Assembly: GCA_003342815.1 (NCBI GenBank)
Contig: PTEX01000205.1
Span: 950,252-1,014,251 of the forward strand
DNA: 64,000 nucleotides
Origin: Eudromia elegans
Taxonomy: Eukaryota; Chordata; Aves; Tinamiformes; Tinamidae
Reading direction: 5' to 3'
A model generated the notes under the pieces. That model was not told the origin of the DNA, searched no databases, and saw only the letters and a list, made by a program, of their open reading frames with translations. Every line of letters starts with the position of its first letter. The first letter of the stretch is position 1. The translations under genes were made by a program, and so were the position numbers. Positions 48,480 to 60,600 of the stretch are shown here, in pieces.

Positions 48480-48830
48480 CGTATTCGCTTACTTTAAAGC
48501 AGGCTGATTGATGGGAGAATCAGAACTTGACTAATAATTTCGTTTGTTTCTGGAGTCTGGGGATAGTTATTCCAGCAACAGAGATTAGCTGCTTTTTTTA
48601 CACATGGAAATCGAGCAGAGGAGCACAAGCGATTTCACAATAGCTCCCCTTGTGGACAAAGTATTTTGGAATAAAAGATACTTTACTCTGGAATAATTAG
48701 TGTGCTGATTATTCTAGAACAGAATAAGTGCACTAATTATTCCTACAGTGTCCACACAGGGACAAACAGAAAGCAATTGAAGAATAGCTTATTCTGCGAT
48801 AGCTATTTTGGTCCATTTCCTCATACAGGC
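48480..48830. mobile_element. Possible MITE-like DNA element with nested inverted repeats
   Basis: GGAATAATTAGTG (48690-48702) and CACTAATTATTCC (48731-48743) are exact reverse complements. Between them TTATTCT (48709-48715) and AGAATAA (48721-48727) form a second stem. Further out CTTGTGGACAAAG and GTGTCCACACAGGGACAA lie in roughly inverted positions, and AATAGCTTATTCTGCGATAG echoes the same GAATA words. Non-autonomous DNA transposons of this GAATAA-rich type occur in reptile and bird genomes. No transposase is present, and the outer limits are approximate. Confidence 0.45.
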
Positions 48831-49477
48831 AAATCCTACTGCTGTTGTCAGCAGGTAATGAGTGTATAGATGGAGAATGTGGATGGATTGCATTAATGAT
48901 CTCTTCCCATTAGTGTTTCTTTGTGCTTCACTTTTGTTAGCTTGCAGAGTTAATTGCTTAAAACTCCCTCTTAAGACAGACCCATTTCTAATCCCAATGT
49001 CCCAGTTCTTACACAGAGACCCTCCAAACCCTTTTGAGGGTGACCTGCCACCAGCCAGCTGAGCAAGTCAATGCTCATATGTGATTGTTTAAGCAAAATT
49101 GATGTTTTTAAATTGAATGTATTTGGTTTTCTGCTTGTTGTTAAAGGTTCTGCTGCCCTGAAAGCCTTTTATGCACTTTCCTCTGGATCATTTTGCAGAA
49201 TAGTTTTGTGATCATTTGAAAATCGATGGAAATTTCACCCATGTGAATATTGTTTCATCAGGTGGACAGAAAATCCATCTGTATGGGGAGTTTAGGGTTC
49301 TTTGAGTTCCTGCTTTGAGCCGTTCTAAGGTCGTCTCAAAGAGGGTCCTCTAAAAAGGAGGTGTGAAGGATCTGTGTTTAAATGGGAATTATCAGGCAAG
49401 CCCAGTGGCATGTTTGTTTAGGCTCTGTGTAGAGAAACGGAAGTTTCTGAAGAAAAGAAGCATCCTTTATTGAAAGA
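48831..49477. other. Gene-free segment
   Basis: A 66-codon plus frame at 48862-49062 has no domain. No other feature seen. Confidence 0.5.
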
Positions 49478-49660
49478 GCTCTGGCCTAAGAGTAGAACTA
49501 AATAAATCCTACTTTTCAGTTCCGACGCTGATTTCCTTTATAATTTTAGCTAACTTTTTGGAGCATTAGTTTTTCATGTGTACACTGCATTGAAGATAAT
49601 CCCTATTAGTATCATGACAATATAAAGGGTTTAATGTATCTACAAGCGAATCTGTTACAG
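49478..49660 (+). repeat. Possible MIR SINE, nearly full length, decayed
   Basis: The order GCTCTGGCCTAAGAG, then TTTTCAGTTCCGACGCTGAT, then GGAGCATTAGTTTTTCATG, then GAAGATAATCCCTATTAG parallels MIR from its box-like left half to the tail (GACTTAG...CTGGCTC...CCTCAGTTTCCTCATCTG...AATAATA). Many bases differ, so this is tentative. Confidence 0.33.
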
Positions 49661-51636
49661 AGATGGGAGCTCAATGATTTACAGGTATGGAAGCTGCAAC
49701 ACAAAACACAGGAGAGAAACAGAGACTGTGTTTTAGATATTGAGATCTGTGTGTAGCATATGTATAGGTTAATGCCTATTTCACTACGAAAAGCTACTTG
49801 TAAAATATTATTAAAGGCTACAAGAGGACAGTTTTGAAAGATAACCTTGAATTTGCTCCTCTAGACCATATAAGTTTTAAAAGCATCTTTCCCTCAGCAA
49901 CTGAATTTCCCTATTGGCTACTACATTCCTATTAAAATCAGGTTTGACTATGCATAACTTTATTTTGCTCAGCATGTGTCATAAAGTTGTAATTTAGGTG
50001 GTGCGAGCTCACAAATATGAGTTAACAATGTTCTCGTAATATGATTTTGGTAGAGCAAAATCTATCACTCTCTCTTGCCACCAGTGAAGTGCAACCTCTG
50101 GAATAACAGTGGGTGGTTGTGTTTAGAAATCCATCTTCATGGGAGGGAGGGAAATACTAAGAGTAATTTATTTGGCTGCTTGTCCCTCCTCTGTTATCCT
50201 GTTGTTCTGCTTCTGTCTTTTCCTGTTTTGTGTAGTAGCAGAGAGACTGAATGCAGATGCAGCCATAACTGGAAAAATTTTTAAAATACTCTTTTGGTGC
50301 CAAACACTGAAAAAATATCTTATTTCTTTTCATTTAGAAGTAGCAAAATAGGCTGTTTGGTTCAACAGCAATTTGGGCAGTGGAAAACTATTCTTTATTT
50401 TTTGTATTGCTCTGAACGTCTGAGTAAAATGCTATATCGTAGTAATGTAAGGTCTTAAGGATACAGTGTCACTTTCTCACTGAAAATTTAAGACATTTTA
50501 TATGTTTGCGGCTGCAAAACTCCTCGTAGCTTACCCAGTGCCTCCCCAGCTGAAATAACATTCCGAAATGCAGCAAACCTCCAGGTTCTTGAACTTTCTC
50601 CTCTGGCTTGCAAGGGTAAACAGAAATCCAAGCAACCCCAGTTTGCTTTGTATCGCATTCAGACCATTTAGAGACTTGTCCTGATCTTTTGTACTGTTTG
50701 CAAACCTTTTACAATGCAGTCACTGTGTACATTTTTGTCCATAACTGTACAAAAATCTAATCCAGCCAAGTGAGTAGGCTGAGGCTTTCTATGTGAGTTG
50801 TCACTGAGCAATGTGGAAGAGTTTTGCTCTTTCTGATGCAGAATCATCTGTATTGGGAACTTTTAAGGCCAGCATCCCCCTGCATTTGGGGCATACAGGA
50901 CAGAGACATGAGCTGGTTTTACTCTTCCCCGAGTTTGCTGTATTGTATTTTGTGTCCTTAAGCATTCAAGAGGCTACAGCTTGATCCAAGCACTTACAGG
51001 ACTGGAGGCAGGACTGTTTAGATAGTAGTACAGCAGGGAAAAGGAGAGAAAAGGTGGCTGACAGCAGGAGGAAGGGAAAAACGTATCCTCCATTAGTTAT
51101 AACATAGAGAAAGGCTACAGATCTAACAGAGTGTTGCCCCTTTTGCGTGCTCTTCTTCTAAGTATAAAAGTGCTTATACTTGCATCCCTATCTGCAACAT
51201 TATTTAAGATCTTAGAGTGGACAGTCTGACTTTGTGCAGTATTCATAGCTGTGAATCTGCATGCACAGGTGCCTTTTGCACAATAACTGCTAACCAGACA
51301 TGCAAGTGTTTCTCCTGGCTACTCTCTTGCTAACATCAAGCATCTTTATACAGTGGGGCCCCCAGGTTCCACAGGTTCCTCCTCAGTGGCGACCAGCGAT
51401 AGGACAAGAGGCAACAGCCACAAAATGACCACAGGGATTTTTCCCTGTTCCATTTGTTCTGGATGAACAAACCCTGACATTTTGGTTGTCACAAAATAGT
51501 ACAGCTCTTTACATTGTTTATATGGAGACTATTACCTGAGCACAGAATTAGCGTGAGAAATTATTTTTATTAACTAATCCTGAGGGGGTGTGAGGTGATG
51601 AGAATAATTTGAACCTTCCTGGCCACCCCTTCCATA
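49661..51636. other. Gene-free segment
   Basis: Overlapping plus frames at 50075-50351 share bases in two frames. No repeat or splice pair recognised. Confidence 0.5.
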
Positions 51637-51680
51637 GGGTGTTGGTCGTGGGTTGTTGGTCATTGGGTGTTGGTTCTGTT
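51637..51680. repeat. Three-copy G/T-rich minisatellite
   Basis: GGGTGTTGGTC starts at 51637, GGGTTGTTGGTC at 51650 and GGGTGTTGGTT at 51665, with 13- to 15-base spacing. Three GGG runs plus several GG pairs on one strand could fold into a weak G-quadruplex. Confidence 0.8.
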
Positions 51681-51880
51681 GCTGTGGAAATGAATACACC
51701 CTCTTGAGGTGAAAGCAGGATTGACACATCGTGTGCTTCTGCTTTCTGCAGGCTCTTGTCATGTTCTGTTTGTGAGAAAAATGTGTATTCTGCTTTCCTC
51801 TGTTTCCATGCAGATATAGAGGTCAAAGATGCTGGTTGTGTAAGGGTCACTGCCACAAGCTGGTGTGGTCTTTTTGTCTC
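51681..51880. other. Short gene-free spacer
   Basis: Covered only by parts of two overlapping minus frames (51548-51856 and 51574-51762) without recognisable domain. Confidence 0.45.
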
Positions 51881-51900
51881 TAAGCCTCAGTTTCCCAGTC
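51881..51900 (+). repeat. MIR-like SINE core fragment
   Basis: TAAGCCTCAGTTTCCCAGTC, preceded by TTTTTGTCTC, matches the most conserved MIR word CTCAGTTTCCC. Only a short stub survives. Confidence 0.4.
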
Positions 51901-52494
51901 GCTGACATTTAGAGCATCCTCAGCACAGCTGCAGTAGCTTGATTCCTCCCAGCTCTTGGTTAACCTCAGTGGAGATGCAGAGCTGGCACGTGAACAGCCC
52001 CAACTCGGTGCAGTGCAAAGGAAAGCCAGTGGACTTAGCCCATCCCCAGCAATCTGAGCACGCCGGCTGCAGTGCTGAGCGCTAATCTCTGCCTCTGCTC
52101 TGCTGGGGATGAGGAGGTATCACTGCTCGGATGACAGGCTGATATGGAAGGTTTCCTACCAAAGTTGCTCTGGCTGCACAGAGATACATTCTGGGAGTGT
52201 TTACACGGATGTCACTGGAGCAAGTCGTAAAATAAGCTGAGGCCATATCAAGAAGGTTGAGAAAGTCTGGCCTTAAACAAAATGTTAGTTAATAGTGTTA
52301 ATGCATCCTAAAGCTTTTTTTCAATTTCCCCATTTCAGCTGTCTTACTTTTGGAGTTAGTTTTGGGTCATTGAAATTTATAGCCTTTTGGTCAGATTTAT
52401 GAATGGTTTCTCTTTATGTTCAGGCAAAAATGTTTGTGCCTGCCTTTTTCTAGGGCAACATTTCTTGGTTATTACCTGAACCGATGGGCCAGAC
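51901..52494. other. Gene-free segment
   Basis: GC-richer to about 52130, then AT-rich. No gene or repeat recognised. Confidence 0.5.
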
Positions 52495-52578
52495 TCTGCA
52501 CTGGCTTAGCCATGGAGTGACTCTGCAGAGGCCAGTGTAGTTGCTCCACCTTTACGCTGGTGTGAATAAGGGCTGAAA
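52495..52578. repeat. Possible fragment of an old short dispersed repeat
   Basis: TGGGCCAGACTCTGCACTGG at the left and CACCTTTACGCTGGTGTGAA at the right match, in order, the GGGCCAGATTCTG...TTTACACTGGTGTAAAT pattern of a repeat frequent in reptile and bird DNA. The copy is diverged and the family name is not certain. Confidence 0.45.
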
Positions 52579-54579
52579 TCGGTTTGTAAAGAACTTACCT
52601 AAGTGCAATATTTTGTGGGGAATTCAATGGTATCATAGTCTACATCTGCACTGGGAGCCTGTCCTTGGCCATATCCCAGCTCCTCACTGGAGCAAGACCT
52701 TTTCTTTGGACGGGAATGCAGGAGAATGTGCTCCGGACAGAGCTGGGGCACATTTTGACAGCTGCCTCTTGATGAAGAAGCAGTGGAGGCCTCAGGGCAC
52801 ACCATGGCACACACTCAGAAATGCAGCCATAAAATGAAAGCTTGTGATAAAACAAAACGGTACGTGAAGCATCAGTGCAAGGCTGGTGGGGTGTAGGAAG
52901 GCTTGGTGGTGGATATTTTCTCTTAAGTCTGGACAGAGCAGAACCAGCAGCCAAAATCAGCTCTGTGAAACAGTGATGATGGGAGGGGGAACAGGCTCCC
53001 AAACCTTTCTGAGTTGTACAGTGTGATGACACTTCCTTGGTGATGGGCCATTTAGGGCAGAAGCTTCCCCATCTGCTGTCTCCTCAATGAGAGTTGAAGC
53101 AGGGCTCCTAATTTTACAGGTACGATTGATTGTGCTGGGTGATATTGTCTCAATACAGTTATGGACTAAATTTATAAATAATCCCTGGGAAAGTTATTAC
53201 CTTGATTGTTTTTAACCTCATATAAAATGAAGAACTTAGTATATGCATATAAATGTGTTTCCAGTTGCCTAAATGGTCCAGGAGAGAAAGCATCCATTGA
53301 ATGCAGCTTATGCAGAGGATTGTGCTGCTTGTTGGAATAAGACGAGCCCCCAGCAAGCTACAAGGGAAAAGAAATCAAAATGAAAATAGTAAAATGCAAA
53401 GAAACCACTTGGCAGCAATGCAGCATGAGGATGCATCTTGGTAAGGCTAACACCACTTCCCTAGTCCCATGGCTGGAAAATGGATTAATCCATATTTGAA
53501 ATGATTATCCCGATTATGTCATTCCACCTTCGTGTTTTCTCTCCCTGCCTCTTAAATACTTTTAAATGTTTTATTTATTCAGTATTAAGTGATCTTCCAT
53601 ATATAATACTTTCAGCTTCCATGTATAATTGGGTATTCCTCAAGGCTGATTTCAGAGGGTCACTTTTTTCAAAGCTGTGCACAGGAATCTGGGATCTGGG
53701 TGTCCTAAATGCAAGCATTTCCTGTTGAATTCATGGCCAAATCTTCCAGACTGGTATCCTAGCCCTTAGATCGTGCTTTGTTCCACAGGCATGAACAAAA
53801 GCTCACCAAAGCTTCATTTGTGACGAGCAGTTTGTTTATTTTAAATAGAGTTATTTCCTTGTTGCTGAAGGAGAGCACACTTTTATGCTAACTTGAGAGG
53901 TGAGCTTGCTCTTTCATGCTTTTTGGGGAATGGGGATGTTTTTTGAAAGCCCTGTTTTTGAATATATTCCGAGTTCAGATGACCAATTCCTGTTCTTATT
54001 TTTCTGAAGTTCAGTTTCTCTTGTCTCTAAGGGGTCACCTGAAATACTTAGAAAATACAATTTCTTCGATGGAGAAGATGTTCATAGATATAAGGAAAGG
54101 GGAGACAATTATTGTACTTATGTAATAAAAAGTTGTATCTTGTGCATAAGGTAAAACTTTGTAAATGAAGGAAATGCAAAATTTCTATGGTGAAATACCC
54201 TTATTATTCTGGCTTAATCAAGGTGTATTCGGTGAAGGTGGGTGCTGTTCTTGTTCTTACTCCTTTTGGTTTAATTCCAGGAGACGCACAGTCTGCCTCT
54301 TTTTGGATTTCAGTGTTACTCTTTCCTTTTCATAGCCAACTTTTTTTCCCTTTCTGAAACGTGTAGCTTGGAAACGAGGTCCTTTTAATGAAGCTTTTGA
54401 GTCTCACAAAATATGATTAATCTGATTAGTGGTTCAGACTCTTTTTATGCTTACATTAACTAACACAAAGAGCCCCCCTACAGGTTAAAGTTTAAATGTG
54501 GATTACCAGATAAAGCTAGTCCTGACGAGGTTTCTATGGTGCAAGGAAAAATTGAATTTGCCTTTCACCTCATTTCAGC
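52579..54579. other. Gene-free segment
   Basis: A 130-codon minus frame at 52640-53032 overlaps another minus frame and a plus frame on the same bases; no domain recognised. The rest is AT-rich without structure. Confidence 0.45.
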
Positions 54580-55300
54580 CTTTGTCATCCTGGTTTTTGC
54601 CCTTCTCCCTCATTCACAGTGAGGATATTAATTTTGCAGTAAAATCTTTAAGCAATTATGCAGATAGCTTGGAAAAAGCAACACACAAACACAATAAGAA
54701 AAGCTTAACTGAAAAATGGACCCCAGATATTCATTAAAACCAGATGGCAACATTCCTAGTAGCGTAACTTTGGATGTTTGCACTAAATTTGTATTAATGT
54801 GCCACAACCAGATGACAAAAATGAGCCTCTGTCATACAATTGTGTGTATGTATTGTACTTTCTATTTACAAAGTAGTGAAGTATAGTAAGTAATCCATGA
54901 ATGTCTTTTTTTGATAAACAGCTAAGAAAGGCTATCCCTTCACACACAAACACATCCATCTTTAGATAGCATTCCTCTGTGGGAGGCTTGCCTTCAATTT
55001 AACAGATAATGAACTTCTTCAGATGAATCAGAAAATTGATAGTGAAATGAAGTTTAGTATTTTGCAGTGCAGCAACTACCCACTCAAGGATGTTTATGAT
55101 TTCAAAATGTGGTTTATTAAAATTGCTCCTTTTTTTTTTTAATTTCTCATCAATCTAGTAATTCTAGCTAATTTTCCTCCGTAATCGCTTTATTTAGCAG
55201 ATTATCTTTTGGTCATGCTTTTTTAGAATGGCTACATGGATTTGGAATGAAATAGCACCTGCAAATAGCACTTAATTAAAAGCGTGATTGTATTCAGGGG
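54580..55300. promoter_or_regulatory. Candidate conserved noncoding element cluster
   Basis: ATATTAATTTTGCAG, CAATCTAGTAATTCTAGC, CCGTAATCGCTTTATTTAGC and CACTTAATTAAAAGCG are scattered through repeat-free AT-rich DNA. TAAT cores are frequent. The call is by texture only. Confidence 0.28.
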
Positions 55301-57059
55301 CTCCCTACATATTTCTTTGAACAATGAAGATGGAAAGGGTTGGTTTTTTTGGCATGCTCCATATGATCCAATAAAGCACAACTACCATAGCACACTGGCC
55401 AAGATAGACTCCAGTCTCCCCTCAGTGAACACATGTAATTCCCATTACTGCTAATGGCAGATGCATGTCCCTACAAAGAAGCAGGAGAGATCTTATATGT
55501 GCATGTCATACACATGAAAATGTCTGGCAGGGAAAGAGGTGTTTAGTCCTGACAAATTGCCAGGAGGTATTTTTTTTTTCCCCTGTTAATTATAGTAATT
55601 ATTTATCATGCATTAAAATAGTGCCCTAAATTCACATGGCACTGCGTACAGCGCAAATTCACTGTATTCACTGCTGGAAGGAACATGCAACGTAAAGATG
55701 ACAAACAAGCCCAGTGTTACACGCTGCACATCATGCAGAGTAACAGCATGCAACTCCTCCTGGAGGTAAAAGTCTGAAAGGACCCGAAGGGCAAGAGACC
55801 TGTCTTGGGCACAGTGGTCAAGTGCAAAGCTGAAGAGACCCAGCTCAGCAGAGATGAGGTTTGGGAAGAGCCTAGGGAACTGACAGGAGAGGTTGGGGAG
55901 CACCGTTGCAGCACCCCAGGAGTGAAGGTGTGGGATGTCCATGCAATCACTGTAGGGAAGCTGGTCAAAGATCAGGAGAGCAGCTGCAGTAGTGAGAGAA
56001 GGTGAGCGCAGAAGCAGCAGATGAAAGGGAAAAAGCAGCAGTGCACGGAGTGAAAGGTGGCCCTTGTAGGGAAGGGAGCTTTAAACCAGATGGAAAAGAA
56101 AACTGGAGATATTTTTGTTTATTTCCTGGTTTATTAAGCTGAAGCAAATAGCATGGTATTTCGATTTGGGGTGTTAACAGCCCTCGAAGGCAGTGTGGAG
56201 AGTCAAGGGAGAAGTGTTGGAAGGCAATCAATATGCTTACTGTGGAACGGACTAACTTTAAGATAGAAGCTGTTTGTCAAAGACAATGACTAGGAACAAA
56301 AGAGAGAAAGCAGGAGAGGAAAGATAGGCTGAAGAATGAGGAATTTGAACAGAAGAGAGAGGGCACTGAAAGTTATTGTGAAGCCATTGAAGGAGCATGC
56401 TAGGAAGCAGGACAAGAGTTCGGTTTGTGACTTATCCAAAAAAAGCACTGCTTTATTCCTTTTATTTTCATGGGAATGTTCAAGGATTTGCAATGGGAGA
56501 GGAAGCCGTCGTCACCTGAAAAAGCCAGGCACCTGCTGTAGAGGGCAGCATAGCCTGGAGTTGGAGGAAAATATCTTTTCTGTGACGGAGGCAGGAACAA
56601 TAATCACCGTTTACTGCAAAATCCTATATTAATCCTTGCTGATGTTGACCTGGCCTGTTTTGGTTCTAGCTGGACCTGAGAGGATCGAGCTTTTAGTCTC
56701 TTTAGAAATAGAAATGTGTATGCCGGAAATATAAAATATACCCTCTGTGTGTATTTTTTGTCAGATTGTGCCCTATAGGAGGTGGATTTGCTGGCCAAGG
56801 TCCCCCCCTAGTTTGAGCTCCTTAAGAAAATTAAGTTCCTACAAGTTCTGTGGTATTTGGTAGCAATGGAGGGTGTAGGATGCTGTTGTTCCCGTGGGGG
56901 AAAGGCTTCTTGGACGCCAGGGATCTTTGTGGGACAGAGAATGTCCCACCAAGGGCAATATTTTCAGCTGGAGCTTTGCACCTCCTGAGATCCCGGGGAA
57001 TCTCAGCACTAGCACAAAGCCAAGGGCAAGCAGGCATCTCTCATTCCGCTGCTCGTGGA
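55301..57059. other. Gene-free segment, purine-rich 55740-56420
   Basis: From 55740 to 56420 the plus strand is strongly enriched in A and G (for example GAACAAAAGAGAGAAAGCAG), with opposing overlapping frames at 55613-56005. This asymmetry suggests an old retroelement or transcribed strand, but no family is recognised. Confidence 0.4.
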
Positions 57060-57203
57060 ACTACTTGTATTGTAATTGAAATTTAATCTGAGTTCATGAA
57101 ATGTTTATGAATCTGGAGCAATTGTATAAAGTTTCAGTCAGTTGCACTGCAATCTCATTTGAATATTTATTTTAGAGAACGAACGTAGGACATTGACTAT
57201 TGC
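57060..57203. promoter_or_regulatory. Candidate conserved noncoding element
   Basis: GTTCATGAAATGTTTATGAA and CATTTGAATATTTATTTTAG with ACAATTG-like cores. Short, repeat-free and motif-dense. Weak call. Confidence 0.25.
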
Positions 57204-57227
57204 AAAAAAAAAAAAAAAAAAAAAAAA
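57204..57227. repeat. Poly(A) tract, 24 bases
   Basis: Uninterrupted A run after TATTGC. No AATAAA signal or retrocopy body was found to its left. Confidence 0.95.
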
Positions 57228-58453
57228 GAATTTTTAGTCTTTATTTGAATTCTGAGCTGGTCTGAAGTAGGTTGCTGGAAAATCTTGAGCAATCTGCAGG
57301 ACTAAGAGGAGCTGTTTGGACTCTGTTTTCGCAGGTAGATACCAGCTTTCAGCCCTTGTGTTCTCTTTGAATCAGGTGGGAGATAACGGATGGCCATGAG
57401 CAGTGGCAGGCCGCCCAGGCTGTCAGCCCAGGGCTGTGCTGCGTGTTCTCTCCTCCGGTAGGATTCCCCGGGAGAGGGTAAGGGGGAGCACGACTGCTGC
57501 TCCAGAGACAGGGGAATGTGTTCAATTCAGCAGAAGCTGAAGGCGGTTAGAAACCTGCGCGCTCTTCTTTCCCATAAGGAACAAAAAAAAAAGGAAAAGA
57601 AAGAAGAGGAGGAAAAAAAGGCAGCAGACAGAGATGCTGTTTGAGGACCTTAGATTACACGGTTTCTTGAGCTGCTCTGGAGATGGGGATAGTTTAGAAA
57701 AATCTCTTGACCTTTTCAGGTTTCCCCTGCCATGGTGGTTCTGTGTAGCCATGTACAATGACAGGTAGTTTACCACTCGCCTTCCCTGTGGTGAAGCTGA
57801 TTTACAACATGCTTTGTGTGTAATTTGGCTATAGCAAAACAGTTTTACACCCAGCGTTTGCTTTTTTGGCTCTAATGAAGACTGTAAAAATACCATGATC
57901 CTGGAATATGCGTGATCTTAATTTGTTCCTTGGAGATGCAGGACTTTTTGAGGCTGGCAGTAGTTGAAGTAATCCACTGACCTAATATCTAGACCTAGAT
58001 TGATTAGATAATGTTCTGGATGAATGCGTATTTATTTTCCTGAGTAAATGATGTTACTGTGTAAGGGTCAGTTCTGACTTCCATTGGGTGGAAAGATTGG
58101 GTAGCTGCTTTCCTTTCTCCTCCTCCTCCTTCCTTGAGGCCACTGATGATCATCCTTTGAGGAGTCCTGCAGTAGCAGGCCTAGGCAGAGATCTTAATTA
58201 TTTTCTGGAAGGTGGAGACACAGTCCAAACTCCTCTGCTTCATCTGCCCAGCGAGCTCTCTTTTATGGGAGATCAATAGATATCTTTTATTTATCTTGTC
58301 TCATAGTATCAGCACTAAGTGGAATGCATTTGTTTGTCAAAGTACCAAACCCTCAATATTTTCATCTAGTGAAATTATTCACAATTCCTTTAAAATTCTC
58401 TATGCACTGAATGCTGTGACTTCATTTCATCAGTGCAGGAAACAATTCACTGC
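57228..58453. other. Gene-free segment
   Basis: A GC-richer patch at 57390-57510, and an A- and G-rich patch at 57582-57630 whose complement gives the phenylalanine- and leucine-rich end of a 124-codon minus frame (57522-57896). A CTC triplet run is near 58117-58130. No gene recognised. Confidence 0.45.
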
Positions 58454-58478
58454 AAAAAAAAAAAAAAAAAAAAAAAAA
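58454..58478. repeat. Poly(A) tract, 25 bases
   Basis: Uninterrupted A run preceded by TTCACTGC. The 57204 tract is preceded by the same TGC. It is followed at once by a GC-rich block, so a sharp composition break falls here. Confidence 0.95.
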
Positions 58479-60016
58479 TCAGGCTCCCCTGTCCAGCCCA
58501 GCTCCACAGGAGGAGCAAAAAGCGCTCTTGGCACCGGGTTTATCTTGCACCTAGGTGCTCTGCCCTCTTGCAGCATGGCCCTCAGCTGAAAGCCTGCTTA
58601 CGTGGCTATGACAGCTGGGGACATCACTGCAATCAAAACTGTCCTGATCTGGGGACTGGATCCCCATGAGGGCTCCGCACACCCACCAGCAGTCAATGTC
58701 CATTACCCTCTTCCCTTGCAAGACGCAGAGCTGGTGCTGAGCTGACTGCTCACGTTCTTGTCCACTTCACTGGTAAAGGAAGGTAGTGCAGGAGGCAACG
58801 TCCACCACCTCGTGAACTCGGCGTGGTTGGCAGAGGTCTTGTATTGCTTGAGCTGAGCCTACGGGAGCTCGGTTTGTTGGAAGATTCGGATCACGATCCG
58901 TTTGGGGCCAAGAAGGACCATGGGTGGGTGACCAGCAGGGTGAACTGCTGCTCTTTTCTTCGTATATTCATTCCCCGCTTCAGGACCGCTTGGTTTCTAC
59001 CAGAGATCTGATGTGATGGATGCTACAGCTTTTATCTATCCTTAAAGAAATCTCAGGTGACAACTGAAAATTAAGGCATGTGCATTAAAAAACCTGTTTA
59101 AGAAAATGACCAACAATTTTATGAGGGTCTCCTTGTTAGCAAGTATGTCCAGAAAAGCAAAACAAACAAAAAAACAAATGTGTTGATTTGGGAAAATAAG
59201 TCTAGCATAGCAGTGCTGCCTATGAAAGAGCTGAGGCCCACTGCTATGGGTAGTCATTAAACTATTGCCTGGCTGAATAATGGAAATTTGGAGGGTGATT
59301 TATAATATTGAAATAGCACCGAAACCACCCCAAAAACTACGATTTGCTTTCAGCTTTTCCTAAATATGTACCCATATTTTGTGTGCACAATGACAAAAAT
59401 TGGAACATGGGAGTTGGGAGCGTGCATGTGTGCGTGTCCGTCCTCTTCGATTCCAGAGAGGAAACTAGCTGTGGATTCATTCATCCACTTCTGTTCAGTA
59501 ATTCCATAGGAAACGTGACACGTCTCTTAAAAGATAATTTGCAATATAATTGTTTCTGAGGGTTTTTTAGATGCTTTCAAAGAGTTTGTTTTTGGTCAGT
59601 CAGAGTTTGTCAGGATCGCTAACGCTGATATTATTTAACATGTTTCAGCTACAATTCAGTGGAATGAACATCTGTTTTATATTTGTATCTGCATATATTT
59701 GCAGTTCAAGAGGTGGGGGGCAAAATTTAAATTTTTCCTTTTACTATTAGAAGTTTTAAAAAAAAGTACCCAGCTGTGTGAAAGTTTGTCTGAACAAGCT
59801 TTGTTGCCTGCAAGATAACATTGTCTCCTTCCTTCCTTCCCCACAAACTGTTGATTTCTTTCTATCCTTTTTTTTTCTGCTTTTTTTTTTTCTTTGTTAT
59901 TCACCCTTCTTGACTGATCTTTCCTATTAAATTATAGACGTATGTTGAATGGAATCATTAAATCTCACAAGCCGGTGCTTTCTTGCACCACAAAAATCTC
60001 TTGAGCTTCTTTTGGA
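58479..60016. other. Gene-free segment, GC-rich 58479-58980
   Basis: The first 500 bases are GC-rich with several CpGs (GGATCACGATCCG palindrome near 58888) but no recognisable coding frame. The rest is AT-rich with pyrimidine runs near 59820-59895. Confidence 0.4.
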
Positions 60017-60056
60017 NAAAAAAAAAAAAAGAGTAGGGGGGGACAAAAAAAAAAAA
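60017..60056. repeat. Ambiguous base and A/G homopolymer cluster
   Basis: The single N of the window is at 60017, just before 13 A bases; a run of seven G and a run of twelve A follow. Homopolymer sequencing error is likely here. Confidence 0.95.
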
Positions 60057-60059
60057 GCG

Positions 60060-60600
60060 TTGTGTATTTGGGCTCTTTTAAAGCACTTAATAAAGCATGA
60101 AAAGATATGACATCAATCCCACTAAAACACAAGGGAAAATGAATGATGCTACTGTAAATCTTTACATCAATCACCGCCAGCCCTCTCGGAACAATATAGT
60201 TTTGTTTGCATTTCACGAGTGACAAACAACTCTTCTGACTGGCTTAACACAGTCACTTTCCATTAGTCAAGACCAGAAGCAAGTCAGAATTAAAATGTGG
60301 CCGGGCGGTTGCTAGGCAGCTGAGTTGTCTTGACATGGTGGTTAGTTTCCTTTTCATCGGGTGACAACAGTGAAATGAAAGAAGTTTTGAAAAACTTGAT
60401 AATGGTTTTCAAAGGAGGAGGATAATTGGTGGGGCTCGCTTGCGCCGCTCTGTGTGGAAACTTTCGGCCGCGGGAAGGGGAAGACTGTGGCTAAAAATTT
60501 AAACTCTTGTACACAAACTTGACCTGGAATCTTGGCCAGGTTTCGAGCGGTTCGTTTGTGGAGCACTTCTCTCAGCCCAAGGGGTGCTGGGATGAAAGCC
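60060..60600. promoter_or_regulatory. Candidate conserved noncoding element, CpG-retaining
   Basis: AAGCACTTAATAAAGCATG, GTCACTTTCCATTAGTC, GGCTCGCTTGCGCCGC and ACTTTCGGCCGCGGGAAG show both AT-rich cores and retained CpGs. GTTGCTAGGCAGC at 60308-60320 resembles an RFX X-box half. No credible coding frame; the 70-codon minus frame over it is unremarkable. Confidence 0.42.
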
